A DNA stretch of 64,000 nt, taken from assembly GCF_900115175.1 (NCBI RefSeq), contig NZ_FOYV01000002.1, positions 248,001 through 312,000 of the forward strand. The letters run 5' to 3'. Each line of letters begins with the position of its first letter. Position 1 is the stretch's first letter. A model generated the notes under the pieces. The model did no database searches. It had not been told where the DNA came from and worked only from the letters and a program-made list of their open reading frames with translations. Positions 48,802 to 58,881 of the stretch are shown here, one piece after another. Position numbers and translations under genes: made by a program. Source of the DNA: Marinobacter gudaonensis (GTDB lineage Bacteria > Pseudomonadota > Gammaproteobacteria > Pseudomonadales > Oleiphilaceae).

Positions 48802-49452
48802 CTAAAAGTTCCCGTCAGGGCAGGCGCCATACAGCCTCTGGCGTCGAATTTCCGCCCATACCGAATCCGGTAGGAGGTAGCGTGGCGAACGACCATCGGC
48901 GATGCGCTCGCGGATGGCCGTGGCCGAGATATCCAGCAGCGGCGGTTCTAGTTCAAGGAGGCAACCGGCAGGCCGGGAATGCAGGCGATCGGGCTCGCTC
49001 GCGCGCCGCTCGGCCAGCAGCTTGCCGGGCACGCCGGAAGCGGACACCGGCGCACCCGGGCGACGCACCACAACCACATGCGCCAACTCCGGAATCCGCT
49101 GCCAGTCCCGCCAGCGATCGAAGCCGGCGAAGGAATCGGTGCCAACCACCATGGCCAACGGCTCGTCGGGGCCAAGCTCATCGCGCAACTGGCGCAGGGT
49201 GTCCGCCGTAAACGATGCGCCCTGGCGCCTGAGCTCCCGATCGTCGACTTGCAGCCCGGGCTCCCCGGCAACGGCCAGTCTGAGCAGCTCGAGCCGCTGG
49301 TCCGGGGTTGCTCCGGTTTCGTCCCGGTGTGGCGGAATATGGCAGGGCACCAGGCTGATAGTGTCTACCCCGAGGCGATCCCGTACCTCAATGGCCAGCC
49401 TCAGGTGGCCGTGATGTACCGGGTCAAATGTGCCGCCATAGATCACATGCAT
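48802..49452 (-). CDS. nadD: Nicotinate-nucleotide adenylyltransferase
   Basis: A 216-residue nucleotidyltransferase of NAD synthesis. [15 protein letters not shown] carries the HxGH-type nucleotide site, [15 protein letters not shown] the substrate loop, and [10 protein letters not shown] the ISxTxxR phosphate motif. It lies 5 bp after proA, and proA-nadD-rsfS-rlmH-mrdA-rodA form one long run. Confidence 0.96.
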   Translation of the reverse strand: MHVIYGGTFDPVHHGHLRLAIEVRDRLGVDTISLVPCHIPPHRDETGATPDQRLELLRLAVAGEPGLQVDDRELRRQGASFTADTLRQLRDELGPDEPLAMVVGTDSFAGFDRWRDWQRIPELAHVVVVRRPGAPVSASGVPGKLLAERRASEPDRLHSRPAGCLLELEPPLLDISATAIRERIADGRSPRYLLPDSVWAEIRRQRLYGACPDGNF

Positions 49453-49457
49453 GACGA

Positions 49458-50714
49458 TCAGGTCCGGATGTGGCCGTCGCCGAATACTACGTATTTCTGG
49501 GACGTCAAACCTTCGAGTCCAACCGGCCCCCGCGCGTGGATCTTGTCGGTGGAAATACCGATCTCCGCCCCCAATCCGTACTCGAAGCCATCAGCAAACC
49601 GGGTGGAGGCATTGACCATCACCGAACTTGAGTCCACCTCGGTCAGAAACCGGCGGGCCCGGGTGTAGTTCTCGGTGATGATGCTGTCGGTGTGCTGCGA
49701 ACTGTACCGGTTGATGTGTTCGATGGCACCGTCGAGGCCATCCACCACACGGATGGCAAGAATCGGCGCCAGGTATTCCTCTTCCCAATCGGCTTCGGTG
49801 GCAGCCACCACGCCGTCAACCAGGGCGCGGGTCTGCTCGCAACCGCGGAGTTCTACTCCTTTCTCCACGAAGGCCGCGGCCAGCAATGGCAGAATGTCCC
49901 CGGCAATTTCCTGATCGACCAGCAGCGTTTCCATCGTATTGCAGGTGCCATAGCGCTGGGTCTTGGCGTTAACCGCAACCTTCAGCGCCTTTTCCGGATC
50001 GGCGTGGCTGTCGATGTAAACATGGCAGACGCCATCGAGGTGCTTGATCACCGGTACCCGGGCGTCGCGACTGATTCGCTCGATCAGGCCCTTGCCGCCC
50101 CGGGGCACGATCACATCGACGTAGGTCGGCATGGCGATCAATTCGCCCACCGCCGCCCGGTCGGTGGTCTTGATGACCTGCACCGCCGACTCCGGCAGGC
50201 CGGCGCTGACCAGCCCCTCCCCCAGGCAACGGGCGATGGCCTGGTTGGAATGGATGGCTTCGGAACCGCCGCGCAGAATGGTTGCATTGCCTGATTTCAG
50301 GCACAGGCTGGCAGCTTCCACCGTCACATTCGGCCGGGACTCGTAGATGATGCCGATAACCCCGAGCGGAACCCGCATTTTGCCCACCTGGATGCCGGAA
50401 GGCCGATAGGTCATATCGGTGATGGCGCCGATCGGGTCGGGCAGCGAAGCCACCTGGCGCAAGCCCTCGATCATCGCGTCAATGCGCTGAGCCGTCAGTT
50501 CCAGCCGGTCAAGCATGGCCGCATCCAGACCGTTTTCCCGGCCGCGCTGCAGATCCTTGGCATTCGCGATGGCCAACTCCTCCCGGGCCGAATCAAGGGC
50601 CTCCGCGGTGGCCAGCAGGGCCAGGTTGCGCACGGCAGTGGTCGAGCGGGCGACCCGGGTGGCCGCAGCACGCGCCTGTTGCCCCACCTCGGCCATGTAA
50701 GCTGCAATATCCAT
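49458..50714 (-). CDS. proA: Gamma-glutamyl phosphate reductase
   Basis: A 418-residue aldehyde-dehydrogenase-fold enzyme, the second step of proline synthesis, producing glutamate-5-semialdehyde. The catalytic cysteine is in [32 protein letters not shown] and the C-terminal [13 protein letters not shown] are conserved. proB is not adjacent. A 161-bp divergent region upstream contains a perfect palindrome over its likely -10. Confidence 0.96.
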   Translation of the reverse strand: MDIAAYMAEVGQQARAAATRVARSTTAVRNLALLATAEALDSAREELAIANAKDLQRGRENGLDAAMLDRLELTAQRIDAMIEGLRQVASLPDPIGAITDMTYRPSGIQVGKMRVPLGVIGIIYESRPNVTVEAASLCLKSGNATILRGGSEAIHSNQAIARCLGEGLVSAGLPESAVQVIKTTDRAAVGELIAMPTYVDVIVPRGGKGLIERISRDARVPVIKHLDGVCHVYIDSHADPEKALKVAVNAKTQRYGTCNTMETLLVDQEIAGDILPLLAAAFVEKGVELRGCEQTRALVDGVVAATEADWEEEYLAPILAIRVVDGLDGAIEHINRYSSQHTDSIITENYTRARRFLTEVDSSSVMVNASTRFADGFEYGLGAEIGISTDKIHARGPVGLEGLTSQKYVVFGDGHIRT

Positions 50715-50800
50715 TCTGTTACCTTTTCTGTTTCAAAGCGGAATCGGGAATAAGGGCCTAACTTTACCTTTCCCGTTTCAAGTACGCATCCCAAACAGAT

Positions 50801-50818
50801 ATTATACCGCTGCGGTAT
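50801..50818 (-). promoter_or_regulatory. proA -10 element with an overlapping palindrome
   Basis: On the minus strand TATAAT (50806-50801) is a consensus -10 about 90 bp upstream of proA. It is overlapped by ATACCGC-T-GCGGTAT (50804-50818), a perfect 7-1-7 inverted repeat placed like a repressor operator. No good -35 is visible. The same site may also act on the divergent GGDEF-type operon. Confidence 0.5.
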
Positions 50819-50875
50819 GCCATACTCGGGCATTACCTGACGTTTTTTTCAGGGAGTTAGAAAAGGAAGGACACC

Positions 50876-51880
50876 ATGGCCCAGATGGCCGAAAAATTCC
50901 TGTTGAGCAAGCTGTCCAGGACAGGGTTTGTGGCACTGGTTGCCGTCGCAGCCGCCTGCGCACTGCTCGGTGAGCCGCTGGTTTCTGCCGCAGCGGCAGC
51001 TGCAGCAGGGATGGTCATTTCCGGAAGGACCTTTCACCCGGGCCGTGCCAGGCAGCCCTGGCCGAGGGTACAGCAGGGTTTTTTCGTGGTTCTTCTGTCG
51101 ATTCTGCTGGTCAGTTTCTGGACGGGCCCCTGGGTACTCAGCCACTGGCTCTACGCTCTGCCATTGGTTGCCTTTGCCCTGGTTCCGCCGTCCGTTGCGG
51201 CTGCGGTGACTCTGATCGTGATTGGCCTGGCCGTCAGTGCAAGCCAGTGGGCCGTGGGGCTTGCAGACCGGCACCAGATGATCAGTGCCTTTTTGCTCAC
51301 CGTGCTTCTGTCCGCACTCCTGATCTTCCTGCGCGAGTATAAAGCCCGACAGCTGGCGCCGCTTCGCCGAACCGATGAACTTACCCAGGCTGCCAGCCGC
51401 GAGTACCTGTCTGCCGACCTTCACAAGGAAATCCAACGCAGCGAGCGTGAAGGCACCGACATGTCGATTCTGATGATCGGGCTGGACGCACATCTGAGCG
51501 AAAGTGAACCTGACGAAGATATCCGCTCCATCCTTCCCCGGATCGGTCGATATCTGCACTCCCAGATCCGGGATTTCGATACCTACTACCGGGTGGCCGA
51601 CCTTCAGTTTCTGGTGATACTGCCGGGCATTTCCACGGGCGAAGCCCTCACCAGAGCGGAGATTATCCGCAAGGGTCTGGCCACCCTGTTGGAGTCGCAC
51701 GGCATGAATCTGACGGTCAGCACCGGGATTGCCGGACTGAATATCGGCGATGACGCCAACACTCTGCAACAGAGTGCCGCCAACGCCCTGCGCCGGGCAC
51801 AACAACAGGGGGGCAACCGCAGCCAGGCCTACAGCGCCTGGTCGAAGCCCGCATCACCAACCCGGGGACAGGCATCATGA
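50876..51880 (+). CDS. Membrane protein with a degenerate GGDEF domain (I)
   Basis: A 334-residue protein with about four to five N-terminal membrane helices (residues 15-155) and a C-terminal GGDEF-like domain (RRTDELTQAASREYL onwards). The active-site loop reads RVADLQF instead of RxGGDEF, so it should not make c-di-GMP. The RxxD I-site (RDFD) is kept at the standard spacing, which suggests c-di-GMP binding. AAGGAAGG precedes the ATG. It overlaps the next gene by 4 bp. Confidence 0.82.
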   Translation: MAQMAEKFLLSKLSRTGFVALVAVAAACALLGEPLVSAAAAAAAGMVISGRTFHPGRARQPWPRVQQGFFVVLLSILLVSFWTGPWVLSHWLYALPLVAFALVPPSVAAAVTLIVIGLAVSASQWAVGLADRHQMISAFLLTVLLSALLIFLREYKARQLAPLRRTDELTQAASREYLSADLHKEIQRSEREGTDMSILMIGLDAHLSESEPDEDIRSILPRIGRYLHSQIRDFDTYYRVADLQFLVILPGISTGEALTRAEIIRKGLATLLESHGMNLTVSTGIAGLNIGDDANTLQQSAANALRRAQQQGGNRSQAYSAWSKPASPTRGQAS

Positions 51881-52875
51881 CCGAAACCCGCCTGCGCACC
51901 TGGACCCATGCCTTTGGCTACGGCCTCGCCTGCGTGTTTATCTTCATGCTGGCTATGCAGAACCTGCGCTACGGCTTTTATGAACTCTTCTATCTGGCCG
52001 CCGGCATGGCCGTGCTGACGTTTGCCGGCGCTGTCTACACCGTAATCTGCCGGCGCCACCAGCTTTCGGCGCCGGGCCATCTGATCATCCTGGCCGGCCT
52101 GAACAGCGGCCTTCTGGCGGCCCTGCTCAGCATGGACGCCCCTGGCATCAGCCACTGGGCCATGCCCCTGGTGGTACTCAACCTGCTGATTCTGCCCCTG
52201 CGTCAGGGGCTGGCGCTGTCACTTCTGCTGCTGGTACCTATGTCAGTGGTACTGCTGCTCGGTCGGGCCTCAGCCGAGGCCCTCACAATAATCAGCGGGC
52301 TGTTCCTGTTGATGGCTGTGGCCTCGCTTTACATCTGGCACTACGACCACATGGCCCAGTCTGCTGAAGACCTCGCCATCACGGATCCGGTTACCGGCGC
52401 CCATAACGCCCGGTTCCTTGACGAGACACTGCAGAAAGAAATCAGCCGTGCCATCGCCACTGGCCATTGCCTGTCGGTGATCAACCTGCGCATTGACTAC
52501 GCGGACGACATCAGCGACCTGCATGGCCGGGACCAGGCCCAGGTGCTGCTGCGCAACATGACCGAGCACCTGTTCGGCGTTATTCGCGCCGGCGATACCC
52601 TCTACACGCTCAAGGATGCCGAGTTTTTCCTGATTCTGCCCTTCACGCCCGAAGAGGGCGTGCGGGTGATCGCTGAGCGGATTCGCCGAACCATTGCCGA
52701 ACACCAGTGGCCGGTGGTGGGCCGTGTTACCGTCAGCCTTGGCTGCACGACTCGCGGCAGCGGCGACACCCGCACCGACACGCTCCGCAAGCGGGCGCAC
52801 CAGGCCATGGAGGAAGCCAGCAGACGTGGCGCGAATTCGGTCTGGTTCAGCCCGGGAGAAACCATCACGACATGA
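51877..52875 (+). CDS. Membrane protein with a degenerate GGDEF domain (II)
   Basis: A 332-residue protein built like its upstream neighbour, with six or so membrane helices (about 10-160) then a GGDEF-like domain (AITDPVTGAHNARFLDE). The signature loop is KDAEF, lacking the paired glycines, while RAGD keeps the I-site RxxD. The two genes are probably paralogues and may form a heteromeric c-di-GMP receptor. It overlaps both neighbours by 4 bp (ATGA), so all three genes are coupled. Confidence 0.82.
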   Translation: MTETRLRTWTHAFGYGLACVFIFMLAMQNLRYGFYELFYLAAGMAVLTFAGAVYTVICRRHQLSAPGHLIILAGLNSGLLAALLSMDAPGISHWAMPLVVLNLLILPLRQGLALSLLLLVPMSVVLLLGRASAEALTIISGLFLLMAVASLYIWHYDHMAQSAEDLAITDPVTGAHNARFLDETLQKEISRAIATGHCLSVINLRIDYADDISDLHGRDQAQVLLRNMTEHLFGVIRAGDTLYTLKDAEFFLILPFTPEEGVRVIAERIRRTIAEHQWPVVGRVTVSLGCTTRGSGDTRTDTLRKRAHQAMEEASRRGANSVWFSPGETITT

Positions 52876-54335
52876 GCAGTGGCTGGCTGAACGAGCTCTC
52901 GGCCTGGCTCGGCGCCAACCCCGGCTGGCTGGCCCTGGCGCTGTTTGTTACCGCGTTCATTGAGTCCCTGGCCCTCGCGGGGATTGTGGTTCCCGGAGTC
53001 GCCATCCTGTTCGCCGTGGCTGTTATGGCGGGCGAAACCGGCATGCCCCTGCCCGCGGCGTTGGTCTGGGCGGGTCTTGGCGCCATTGCCGGGGATACCG
53101 CAAGCTTCGCTCTCGGCCGCCTGCTTCAGGGCCGACTGACCGATCTCTGGCCGCTCAGCCGCTACCCCGTGCTGATTGGCAAGGGTGAGCGGTTTTTCCA
53201 CCGACATGGCGGCAAAAGCGTCATTATCGGCCGCTTCGTCGGCCCCCTGAGACCGGTCATTCCTCTGATAGCCGGCGCACTGATGATGTCCTGGCGCCGC
53301 TTTCTGGCATTCAATGTCGGCTCCGCGCTGGCGTGGGCACCGGTCTACATTGTTCCCGGCTTTGTCGTCGGCAGCGCTCTGGCCAGTGACATCCGGCCGC
53401 CGGCTCACTTCTACGCAGTGACAGGCGTCAGCATCGTGGTGCTGGTGCTGGTCTATTTCCTGGTGCTCAGGTTCCAGATGGGATTGGGCGAGGACAGCCG
53501 GCTGTATCAGTGGCTGAAAAAGTGGATGGCACAGTACGAAGCAACCCACCGGTTCTGGCGGCTCTATACCAATCACCGCCCCGCGAGGGAGGGCGAGTTC
53601 CCCCTCGCCTCCTTGCTTCTTGCCCTGGGCGCCTCGGCGCTCTGCCTTCTCTGGGGCCAGCTCGCCACCTCAACGCACTTGCTGGACGGCTTCAACCAGG
53701 CCACGCTTCAATGGTTCGAACAGCTGCGCCAACCCCTGCTGGACGCCCCCTTTATTACGCTGACCCTGCTGGGCGATCCGCCGGTGCTGATTGCCGCCGG
53801 GGTACTCGCATGCACCGCCCTGGCGTTCAGGGGTTACTACGCGGCGGCATTGCACATCGCACTGGCCGCGGCAGTGACCATACTGCTGGTGTGGGGGCTG
53901 AAATCACTGCTCGCAGTGCCCAGACCCCATGAAGTCCTGCTGCCGCCGTCGTCCGGCGCGTTTCCAAGTGGCCACGCCGCCGGCATTACCTTGTTGGTGA
54001 CACTGGTTGCGAGTTTTGTTGCGGGCGAAAGCAGACACCGCAAACGCTGGCAGCCTTACGTACTGCTGTCCCTGCCCCTGATCCCGGTGGCTCTGAGTCG
54101 ACTTTACCTGGGGGTTCACTGGTTTACCGATGTGGTCGGCGGCCTGTTGCTCGGGCTCGCGGTGACCGGCGCGGTGAGGGCGAGTTACAGCCGCTACGAC
54201 AGAGTGCCACTGGCACCGGATATCACCCTTGCGGTGGCCATCGTCCTGTGGTTTCTGTTCGCCGGCGCTTACGTGGCGCATTCCTGGGAAGAAGCGGTGA
54301 TCGGTTTCCAGCCCGCCACCACCCTGCCCCGGTAA
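52872..54335 (+). CDS. DedA-PAP2 fusion membrane phosphatase
   Basis: A 487-residue fusion protein. Residues about 1-200 are a DedA domain (FIESLALAGIVVPG; ADGDT-like GAIAGDTASFALGR; GRFVGPLRPVIPLIAG). Residues about 230-460 are a PAP2 phosphatase with KSLLAVPRP, PSGHA and SRLYLGVHWFTD motifs intact. A coherent role is moving a lipid phosphate such as undecaprenyl phosphate across the membrane and dephosphorylating it. Coupled to two degenerate GGDEF genes upstream, it may be under c-di-GMP control. Confidence 0.88.
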   Translation: MSSGWLNELSAWLGANPGWLALALFVTAFIESLALAGIVVPGVAILFAVAVMAGETGMPLPAALVWAGLGAIAGDTASFALGRLLQGRLTDLWPLSRYPVLIGKGERFFHRHGGKSVIIGRFVGPLRPVIPLIAGALMMSWRRFLAFNVGSALAWAPVYIVPGFVVGSALASDIRPPAHFYAVTGVSIVVLVLVYFLVLRFQMGLGEDSRLYQWLKKWMAQYEATHRFWRLYTNHRPAREGEFPLASLLLALGASALCLLWGQLATSTHLLDGFNQATLQWFEQLRQPLLDAPFITLTLLGDPPVLIAAGVLACTALAFRGYYAAALHIALAAAVTILLVWGLKSLLAVPRPHEVLLPPSSGAFPSGHAAGITLLVTLVASFVAGESRHRKRWQPYVLLSLPLIPVALSRLYLGVHWFTDVVGGLLLGLAVTGAVRASYSRYDRVPLAPDITLAVAIVLWFLFAGAYVAHSWEEAVIGFQPATTLPR

Positions 54336-54350
54336 ACGACTCCGGCTCTG

Positions 54351-54929
54351 CTAGCCTTCTTCCAGGGCTTCCAGCAATCCCTGGAGCCGGTCCAGGCGTT
54401 CCAGCGGATCCTGCAGCTCAACCAGCTTTTGCTTTTCCTGCTTGTCCAGCGGCAACAGCTCGGTCAGCCGCCAGCCAACGTCGCGGGCATCGTCGTAGTC
54501 GATGTCCATGTTGAGATCACGAATCACCGGGTGCCGAAACAGCGCCCGCAACACCGACGGCAATTCGCTGTATCGTTCCGGCACCTCGCTGCCGGCCTCT
54601 TCCACCAGACACTCGACATCCCCGACATTGAGGCCATCCTCCTGTTGCCAGCTTCGCACGACGGACACCTTGGATTCGCCTTCCACCGTGATTCCAAGCA
54701 ACCCGTTCTCCAGCTGCTGAAAATCGATGATGCGCACGTAGGTGCCGATGTCGTAGAAGGCCGCCACCGGCCCGGTCTCGCCCCCCTCGCGCAGCAGTAC
54801 AACAACAAACCCACGATCTTCCTTGAGACAGCGGGTCAACATGTCGATGTACCGTGGCTCGAACAGCTGAAGGGGAATCCGCCCCCTGGGCAGGACAATG
54901 GAATTCAGGGGGAACAGGGGTACATTCAT
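54351..54929 (-). CDS. Lon N-terminal (LON substrate-binding) domain protein
   Basis: A 192-residue protein from the ATG at 54929, giving the family-like start MNVPLFPLNSIVLP. A GTG at 54944 would add five residues. It has only the Lon N-terminal domain (LQLFEPRYIDMLTRCLKEDRG), with no AAA or protease domain. Such stand-alone proteins are common and uncharacterised. The C-terminal helices (LLPLDKQEKQKLVELQDPLERL) match the family. Confidence 0.88.
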   Translation of the reverse strand: MNVPLFPLNSIVLPRGRIPLQLFEPRYIDMLTRCLKEDRGFVVVLLREGGETGPVAAFYDIGTYVRIIDFQQLENGLLGITVEGESKVSVVRSWQQEDGLNVGDVECLVEEAGSEVPERYSELPSVLRALFRHPVIRDLNMDIDYDDARDVGWRLTELLPLDKQEKQKLVELQDPLERLDRLQGLLEALEEG

Positions 54930-54981
54930 AAGTTCAACAGTCACCGGAAATCAGGCTCCACAGTCCGCGCTGTCCATTACG

Positions 54982-56238
54982 CTATCGAATGGACAGCAGT
55001 TGCTGCACTTCGTCGACCCGGGCCCTGGCCTCGGTCAGAAGCTGCAAACTGCGCGAGGCGTTCAATTCAAGTTCTCCCAGACGCCGGTAGGCAGGCACGC
55101 GGTCGAACGGGGGGAGGTCTGCATTCTGGCTGGAACCGATCATCGAATGCAATTGCGCCACGATCACCACGTCCACCAGCTGGGGATTGCTCTCCCGGCA
55201 CTCGTAGTCCCAGTCCTCGGCATGGCGAACCGCCTCGACAAACGCCGGCGGGAACGACCAGTTCTCCAGGACCGCGGTACCCACATCGGCCCTCAGTTCG
55301 CCGATGGCGTGGCTCAGGTTGGCCTCATCGGCAAACAGATTCACGTGATGTTCGGCCTGCACCAGGATGGGCACCACCCCGATATCGTGAAGAAGTCCCG
55401 CCAGCAGCGCTTCCTCCGGGTCCAGACGGGTGGCGTGATCCGCCAGTACCCAGCTCAGTGCAGCCACCTCCCGGGAATGACGCCAGAGCTTCTCCATTTC
55501 CTTTTGAAGCGCCGGCTGCCGGGTCTTGAACACCTCGCGCATGGAAAACACGGTTACCAGCTGCCGGGTGGTACGCATGCCCAACCGGACCACGGCCTCA
55601 CGGACGTTGCGCACATCGCTGAAGCCCCGGTACAGGGGGCTGTTACAGGCGCGCACCAGTTTCGCCGCCATGGCCGGGTCGGCGGATACCGCCAAAGCCA
55701 CCTGATCCGCGGTGGAGTCTTCACGGTCCACAAGGCGCCGTACTTTCCAGGCAACATCCGGAACACTTGGCAACTTGATCTGATTCGACCTCAGCTCCGA
55801 GTAGAACTCCATCAGCAGGTGGTGCTCCTCACTTTCGCCACCGGCCAGGCCCTCGCCGGAATCCATCTCAACCTGTGCCACCGGTGCGGCCCTGAGCAGT
55901 TGATTAAGGATCTCCTGTTCCACAACCAGGAACTCGCAGGGCTTGACGGCGGTAACGTGATACATGCGTGGCTGCAGGCGCGCGATGGGGTTCAGGGCCT
56001 TTTCGGTCTCTGCCTCGATAACCGATTTCCGGCCGTCCTGGGATTCCAGCTCGATCTTGCCGGCAATCAGGAAGAAATCCAGGCCGTCGCGTACACCCCG
56101 CTCCAGGACTCGCTGCCCGGGCCCGTGGGTCCGACGTTCGGCCCGGCTGGCCAGTAGCACCAACTGATCATCGGTCAGCCGGTTCAGGGGCTGGAACTCT
56201 CTCAGACGACGAAGCGGCAGGCTTTCCTGGCCAGCCAT
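54982..56238 (-). CDS. Cyclic-nucleotide-binding-like + HDOD domain regulator
   Basis: From the ATG at 56238 (AAGGAG 7 bp upstream) the product is 418 residues. Residues about 10-125 resemble a cNMP-binding beta roll (FFLIAGKIELES). Residues about 150-350 form an HDOD domain (LPSVPDVAWKVRRLV; ADPAMAAKLVRACNSPLY; LLHDIGVVPIL). HDOD proteins lack phosphodiesterase activity and act as signalling adaptors. Specific partners are unknown. Confidence 0.83.
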   Translation of the reverse strand: MAGQESLPLRRLREFQPLNRLTDDQLVLLASRAERRTHGPGQRVLERGVRDGLDFFLIAGKIELESQDGRKSVIEAETEKALNPIARLQPRMYHVTAVKPCEFLVVEQEILNQLLRAAPVAQVEMDSGEGLAGGESEEHHLLMEFYSELRSNQIKLPSVPDVAWKVRRLVDREDSTADQVALAVSADPAMAAKLVRACNSPLYRGFSDVRNVREAVVRLGMRTTRQLVTVFSMREVFKTRQPALQKEMEKLWRHSREVAALSWVLADHATRLDPEEALLAGLLHDIGVVPILVQAEHHVNLFADEANLSHAIGELRADVGTAVLENWSFPPAFVEAVRHAEDWDYECRESNPQLVDVVIVAQLHSMIGSSQNADLPPFDRVPAYRRLGELELNASRSLQLLTEARARVDEVQQLLSIR

Positions 56239-56398
56239 AGGCATACTCCTTGCCGGTTCAGACCGGAACAAAAATGAACAACTGTGTTAACTATTGTAAA
56301 CAGCACCCCTGAAAACAACCATGCGCCTGGAGTCTAATCTGGTATCCTCTGCTTTTTTGATCGACGTCATAAGGCCCCAACAGAGAGATCAGACCACC

Positions 56399-58234
56399 AT
56401 GCCTCAGTATCGTTCGCGGACATCCACTGCCGGTCGCAACATGGCCGGCGCCCGCGCCCTCTGGCGCGCCACCGGTATGAAAAACGAGGACTTCGGCAAA
56501 CCGATTATTGCGGTTGCCAACTCCTTCACCCAGTTTGTGCCGGGCCACGTGCACCTAAAAGACCTGGGCCAACTGGTGTGCCGCGAAATCGAGGCGGCCG
56601 GCGGCGTCGCCAAGGAATTCAACACCATTGCGGTGGACGACGGTATCGCCATGGGCCACGACGGCATGCTGTATTCCCTGCCTTCAAGGGAAGTTATCGC
56701 CGATTCGGTCGAATACATGGTCAATGCCCACTGTGCCGATGCACTGGTGTGCATTTCCAACTGCGACAAGATCACTCCGGGCATGCTGATGGCCGCCATG
56801 CGCCTGAACATACCGACCATTTTTGTCTCCGGCGGCCCCATGGAGGCCGGAAAAACCAAGCTGTCAGAACACAAGCTCGACCTGGTGGATGCCATGGTGA
56901 TTGCGGCGGACCCCAGCGCCAGCGATGAAATGGTCGAGGAATATGAGCGCAGCGCCTGTCCCACCTGCGGCTCCTGCTCGGGCATGTTCACCGCCAACTC
57001 CATGAACTGCCTGACCGAGGCCATCGGCCTGGCACTGCCCGGCAACGGCTCACTGCTGGCCACGCACGCCGACCGGGAACAGCTGTTCCTGAAAGCCGGC
57101 AGGCAGATTGTGGAGAATACGCGGCGCTTTTACGAGCAGGACGATGCCAGCGTACTGCCCCTGAGCATCGCCTCTATGGCCGCCTTCGAGAACGCCATGG
57201 TTATGGACATCGCCATGGGCGGCTCCACCAACACCATTCTGCATCTGCTGGCCGCCGCCCAGGAAGGTGGCGTGCCCTTTACCCTGAACGAGATTGATCA
57301 GCTCTCCCGCCGGGTGCCGCAGCTGTGCAAGGTCGCCCCCAATTCCCCGAAATACCATATGGAAGACGTGCACCGGGCCGGTGGCATCATGGGCATCCTG
57401 GGTGAACTGGAGCGTGGCGGCCTGATCAACACCGACCTGCCCACGGTCCACAGCAAGACCATGCGCGAGGCCCTGGAAACCTGGGACATCATGCGCTCGC
57501 CAACCCCCGAGGTGGTGGAGTTCTACAAGGCCGGTCCCGCCGGCATTCCCACCCAGACCGCGTTTTCCCAGAGCACCCGCTGGCCAAGCCTAGATGGCGA
57601 CCGGGAAACCGGCTGCATCCGCTCGGTCGAGCACGCGTACAGCTCGGAGGGTGGCCTCGCCGTGCTTTACGGCAACATTGCCCTGGACGGCTGCGTGGTG
57701 AAAACCGCCGGCGTAGACGAGAGCATCTACGTGTTCGAAGGCCGTGCCCGGGTGTTTGAAAGCCAGGATTCCGCCGTGGCCGGGATTCTCGCCGACGAGG
57801 TGAAACCCGGAGAGGTTGTCATCATCCGCTACGAAGGCCCCCGTGGCGGGCCCGGCATGCAGGAGATGCTCTACCCCACCAGCTACCTGAAATCCAAGGG
57901 GCTGGGCAAGGAATGTGCGCTGCTGACCGATGGCCGATTCTCGGGAGGGACCTCCGGCCTGTCGATCGGGCACGCCTCACCGGAGGCTGCGGCCGGCGGC
58001 GCCATCGGCCTGATCGAAAATGGCGATCTTATCCGGATCGACATCCCCAACCGGACCATTAACGTCGAGCTCGACCAGCATGAGCTGGACCGTCGCCGTG
58101 AGGCCCGCGATGCCAAAGGCTGGAAACCGGAGCTGCCCAGGGATCGCAAAGTGTCTGCCGCACTCAAGGCCTATGCGCTTCTGGCCACCAGTGCGGATAA
58201 GGGCGCCGTTCGGGATCTCTCCAAGCTCGACTGA
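56399..58234 (+). CDS. ilvD: Dihydroxy-acid dehydratase
   Basis: A 611-residue Fe-S dehydratase of valine, leucine and isoleucine synthesis. Cluster cysteines are in [10 protein letters not shown] and [10 protein letters not shown]. The Mg/substrate DD motif ([12 protein letters not shown]) and the C-terminal [20 protein letters not shown] are conserved. The frame is open upstream, but [20 protein letters not shown] is the standard start. A bidirectional terminator follows. Confidence 0.97.
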   Translation: MPQYRSRTSTAGRNMAGARALWRATGMKNEDFGKPIIAVANSFTQFVPGHVHLKDLGQLVCREIEAAGGVAKEFNTIAVDDGIAMGHDGMLYSLPSREVIADSVEYMVNAHCADALVCISNCDKITPGMLMAAMRLNIPTIFVSGGPMEAGKTKLSEHKLDLVDAMVIAADPSASDEMVEEYERSACPTCGSCSGMFTANSMNCLTEAIGLALPGNGSLLATHADREQLFLKAGRQIVENTRRFYEQDDASVLPLSIASMAAFENAMVMDIAMGGSTNTILHLLAAAQEGGVPFTLNEIDQLSRRVPQLCKVAPNSPKYHMEDVHRAGGIMGILGELERGGLINTDLPTVHSKTMREALETWDIMRSPTPEVVEFYKAGPAGIPTQTAFSQSTRWPSLDGDRETGCIRSVEHAYSSEGGLAVLYGNIALDGCVVKTAGVDESIYVFEGRARVFESQDSAVAGILADEVKPGEVVIIRYEGPRGGPGMQEMLYPTSYLKSKGLGKECALLTDGRFSGGTSGLSIGHASPEAAAGGAIGLIENGDLIRIDIPNRTINVELDQHELDRRREARDAKGWKPELPRDRKVSAALKAYALLATSADKGAVRDLSKLD

Positions 58235-58258
58235 GCCGCAGAGCGGGTTTCAGACATA

Positions 58259-58290
58259 AAAAAACCGCCGGCAGCACGTCGGCGGTTTTT
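58259..58290. terminator. Bidirectional terminator between ilvD and the PG-binding-like gene
   Basis: AAAACCGCCG (58261-58270) and CGGCGGTTTT (58280-58289) form a perfect 10-bp stem with A runs on the left and T runs on the right, so it can end transcription from both strands. Confidence 0.9.
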
Positions 58291-58307
58291 ATTTGGCTGG
58301 CCGGGAC

Positions 58308-58727
58308 TTACCAGAGGGACCAGCCGCCGTCCTCCTCTTCCTCAATGGCGCCGTCCTCGGACTGCTCCGGCTTCTCGCCAGAGGCTGCCGCGCTGTCCGA
58401 CGCCTGCGCTTGCGAACCGGAATTCGCGGCCGTCTGTGCGGGCTTGGCGGCTGCCACTTGCACTTCGATCATGCCGAGAGCCTTCTTGGTTGGCTCATCG
58501 AGAATGCCAGTGGCCTGAAGTCCCTGATCTTTCTGGAACTTCGTCAGTGCGGCCCGGGTGCTGTCGTCCATCTGCGGGCTGACATTGGTTACTTCGTACC
58601 CTGCGCCGTAAAGTGCATTTTTGAGTGCAACAATCTCGTCTGCAAATGCCGCGGGGGCAAAGCCCAGGGTAACGGCCAGGCCGGCTGCGGCGGCCAGTCG
58701 TCCCAGTCGGGTGGTTGCTTTTCTCAT
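58308..58727 (-). CDS. Exported peptidoglycan-binding-like protein with acidic tail
   Basis: A 139-residue protein from the ATG at 58727 (AGGTGAG upstream) with a signal peptide ending AAFAD. Residues about 32-85 resemble a PG_binding_1 domain (IVALKNALYGAGYEV; LTKFQKDQGLQATGILDEPTKKAL). The rest is Ala/Ser/Gln-rich, then acidic (GAIEEEEDGGWSLW), probably disordered. There is no enzymatic domain, so it may be a wall-associated accessory protein. Confidence 0.75.
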   Translation of the reverse strand: MRKATTRLGRLAAAAGLAVTLGFAPAAFADEIVALKNALYGAGYEVTNVSPQMDDSTRAALTKFQKDQGLQATGILDEPTKKALGMIEVQVAAAKPAQTAANSGSQAQASDSAAASGEKPEQSEDGAIEEEEDGGWSLW

Positions 58728-58881
58728 GGTACTCACCTGCTCAACTCCTGATATCCCACCGATATCGGTTTCTTTCTTGTTATGTGGTGCCTATCTCCAC
58801 AGGCTGGGGCAAACACCTCAAAGACTACCATACTTTTGTCTCATGTCGCCTTGACCGACATCACCTTGCCTCTAGCTCTCG

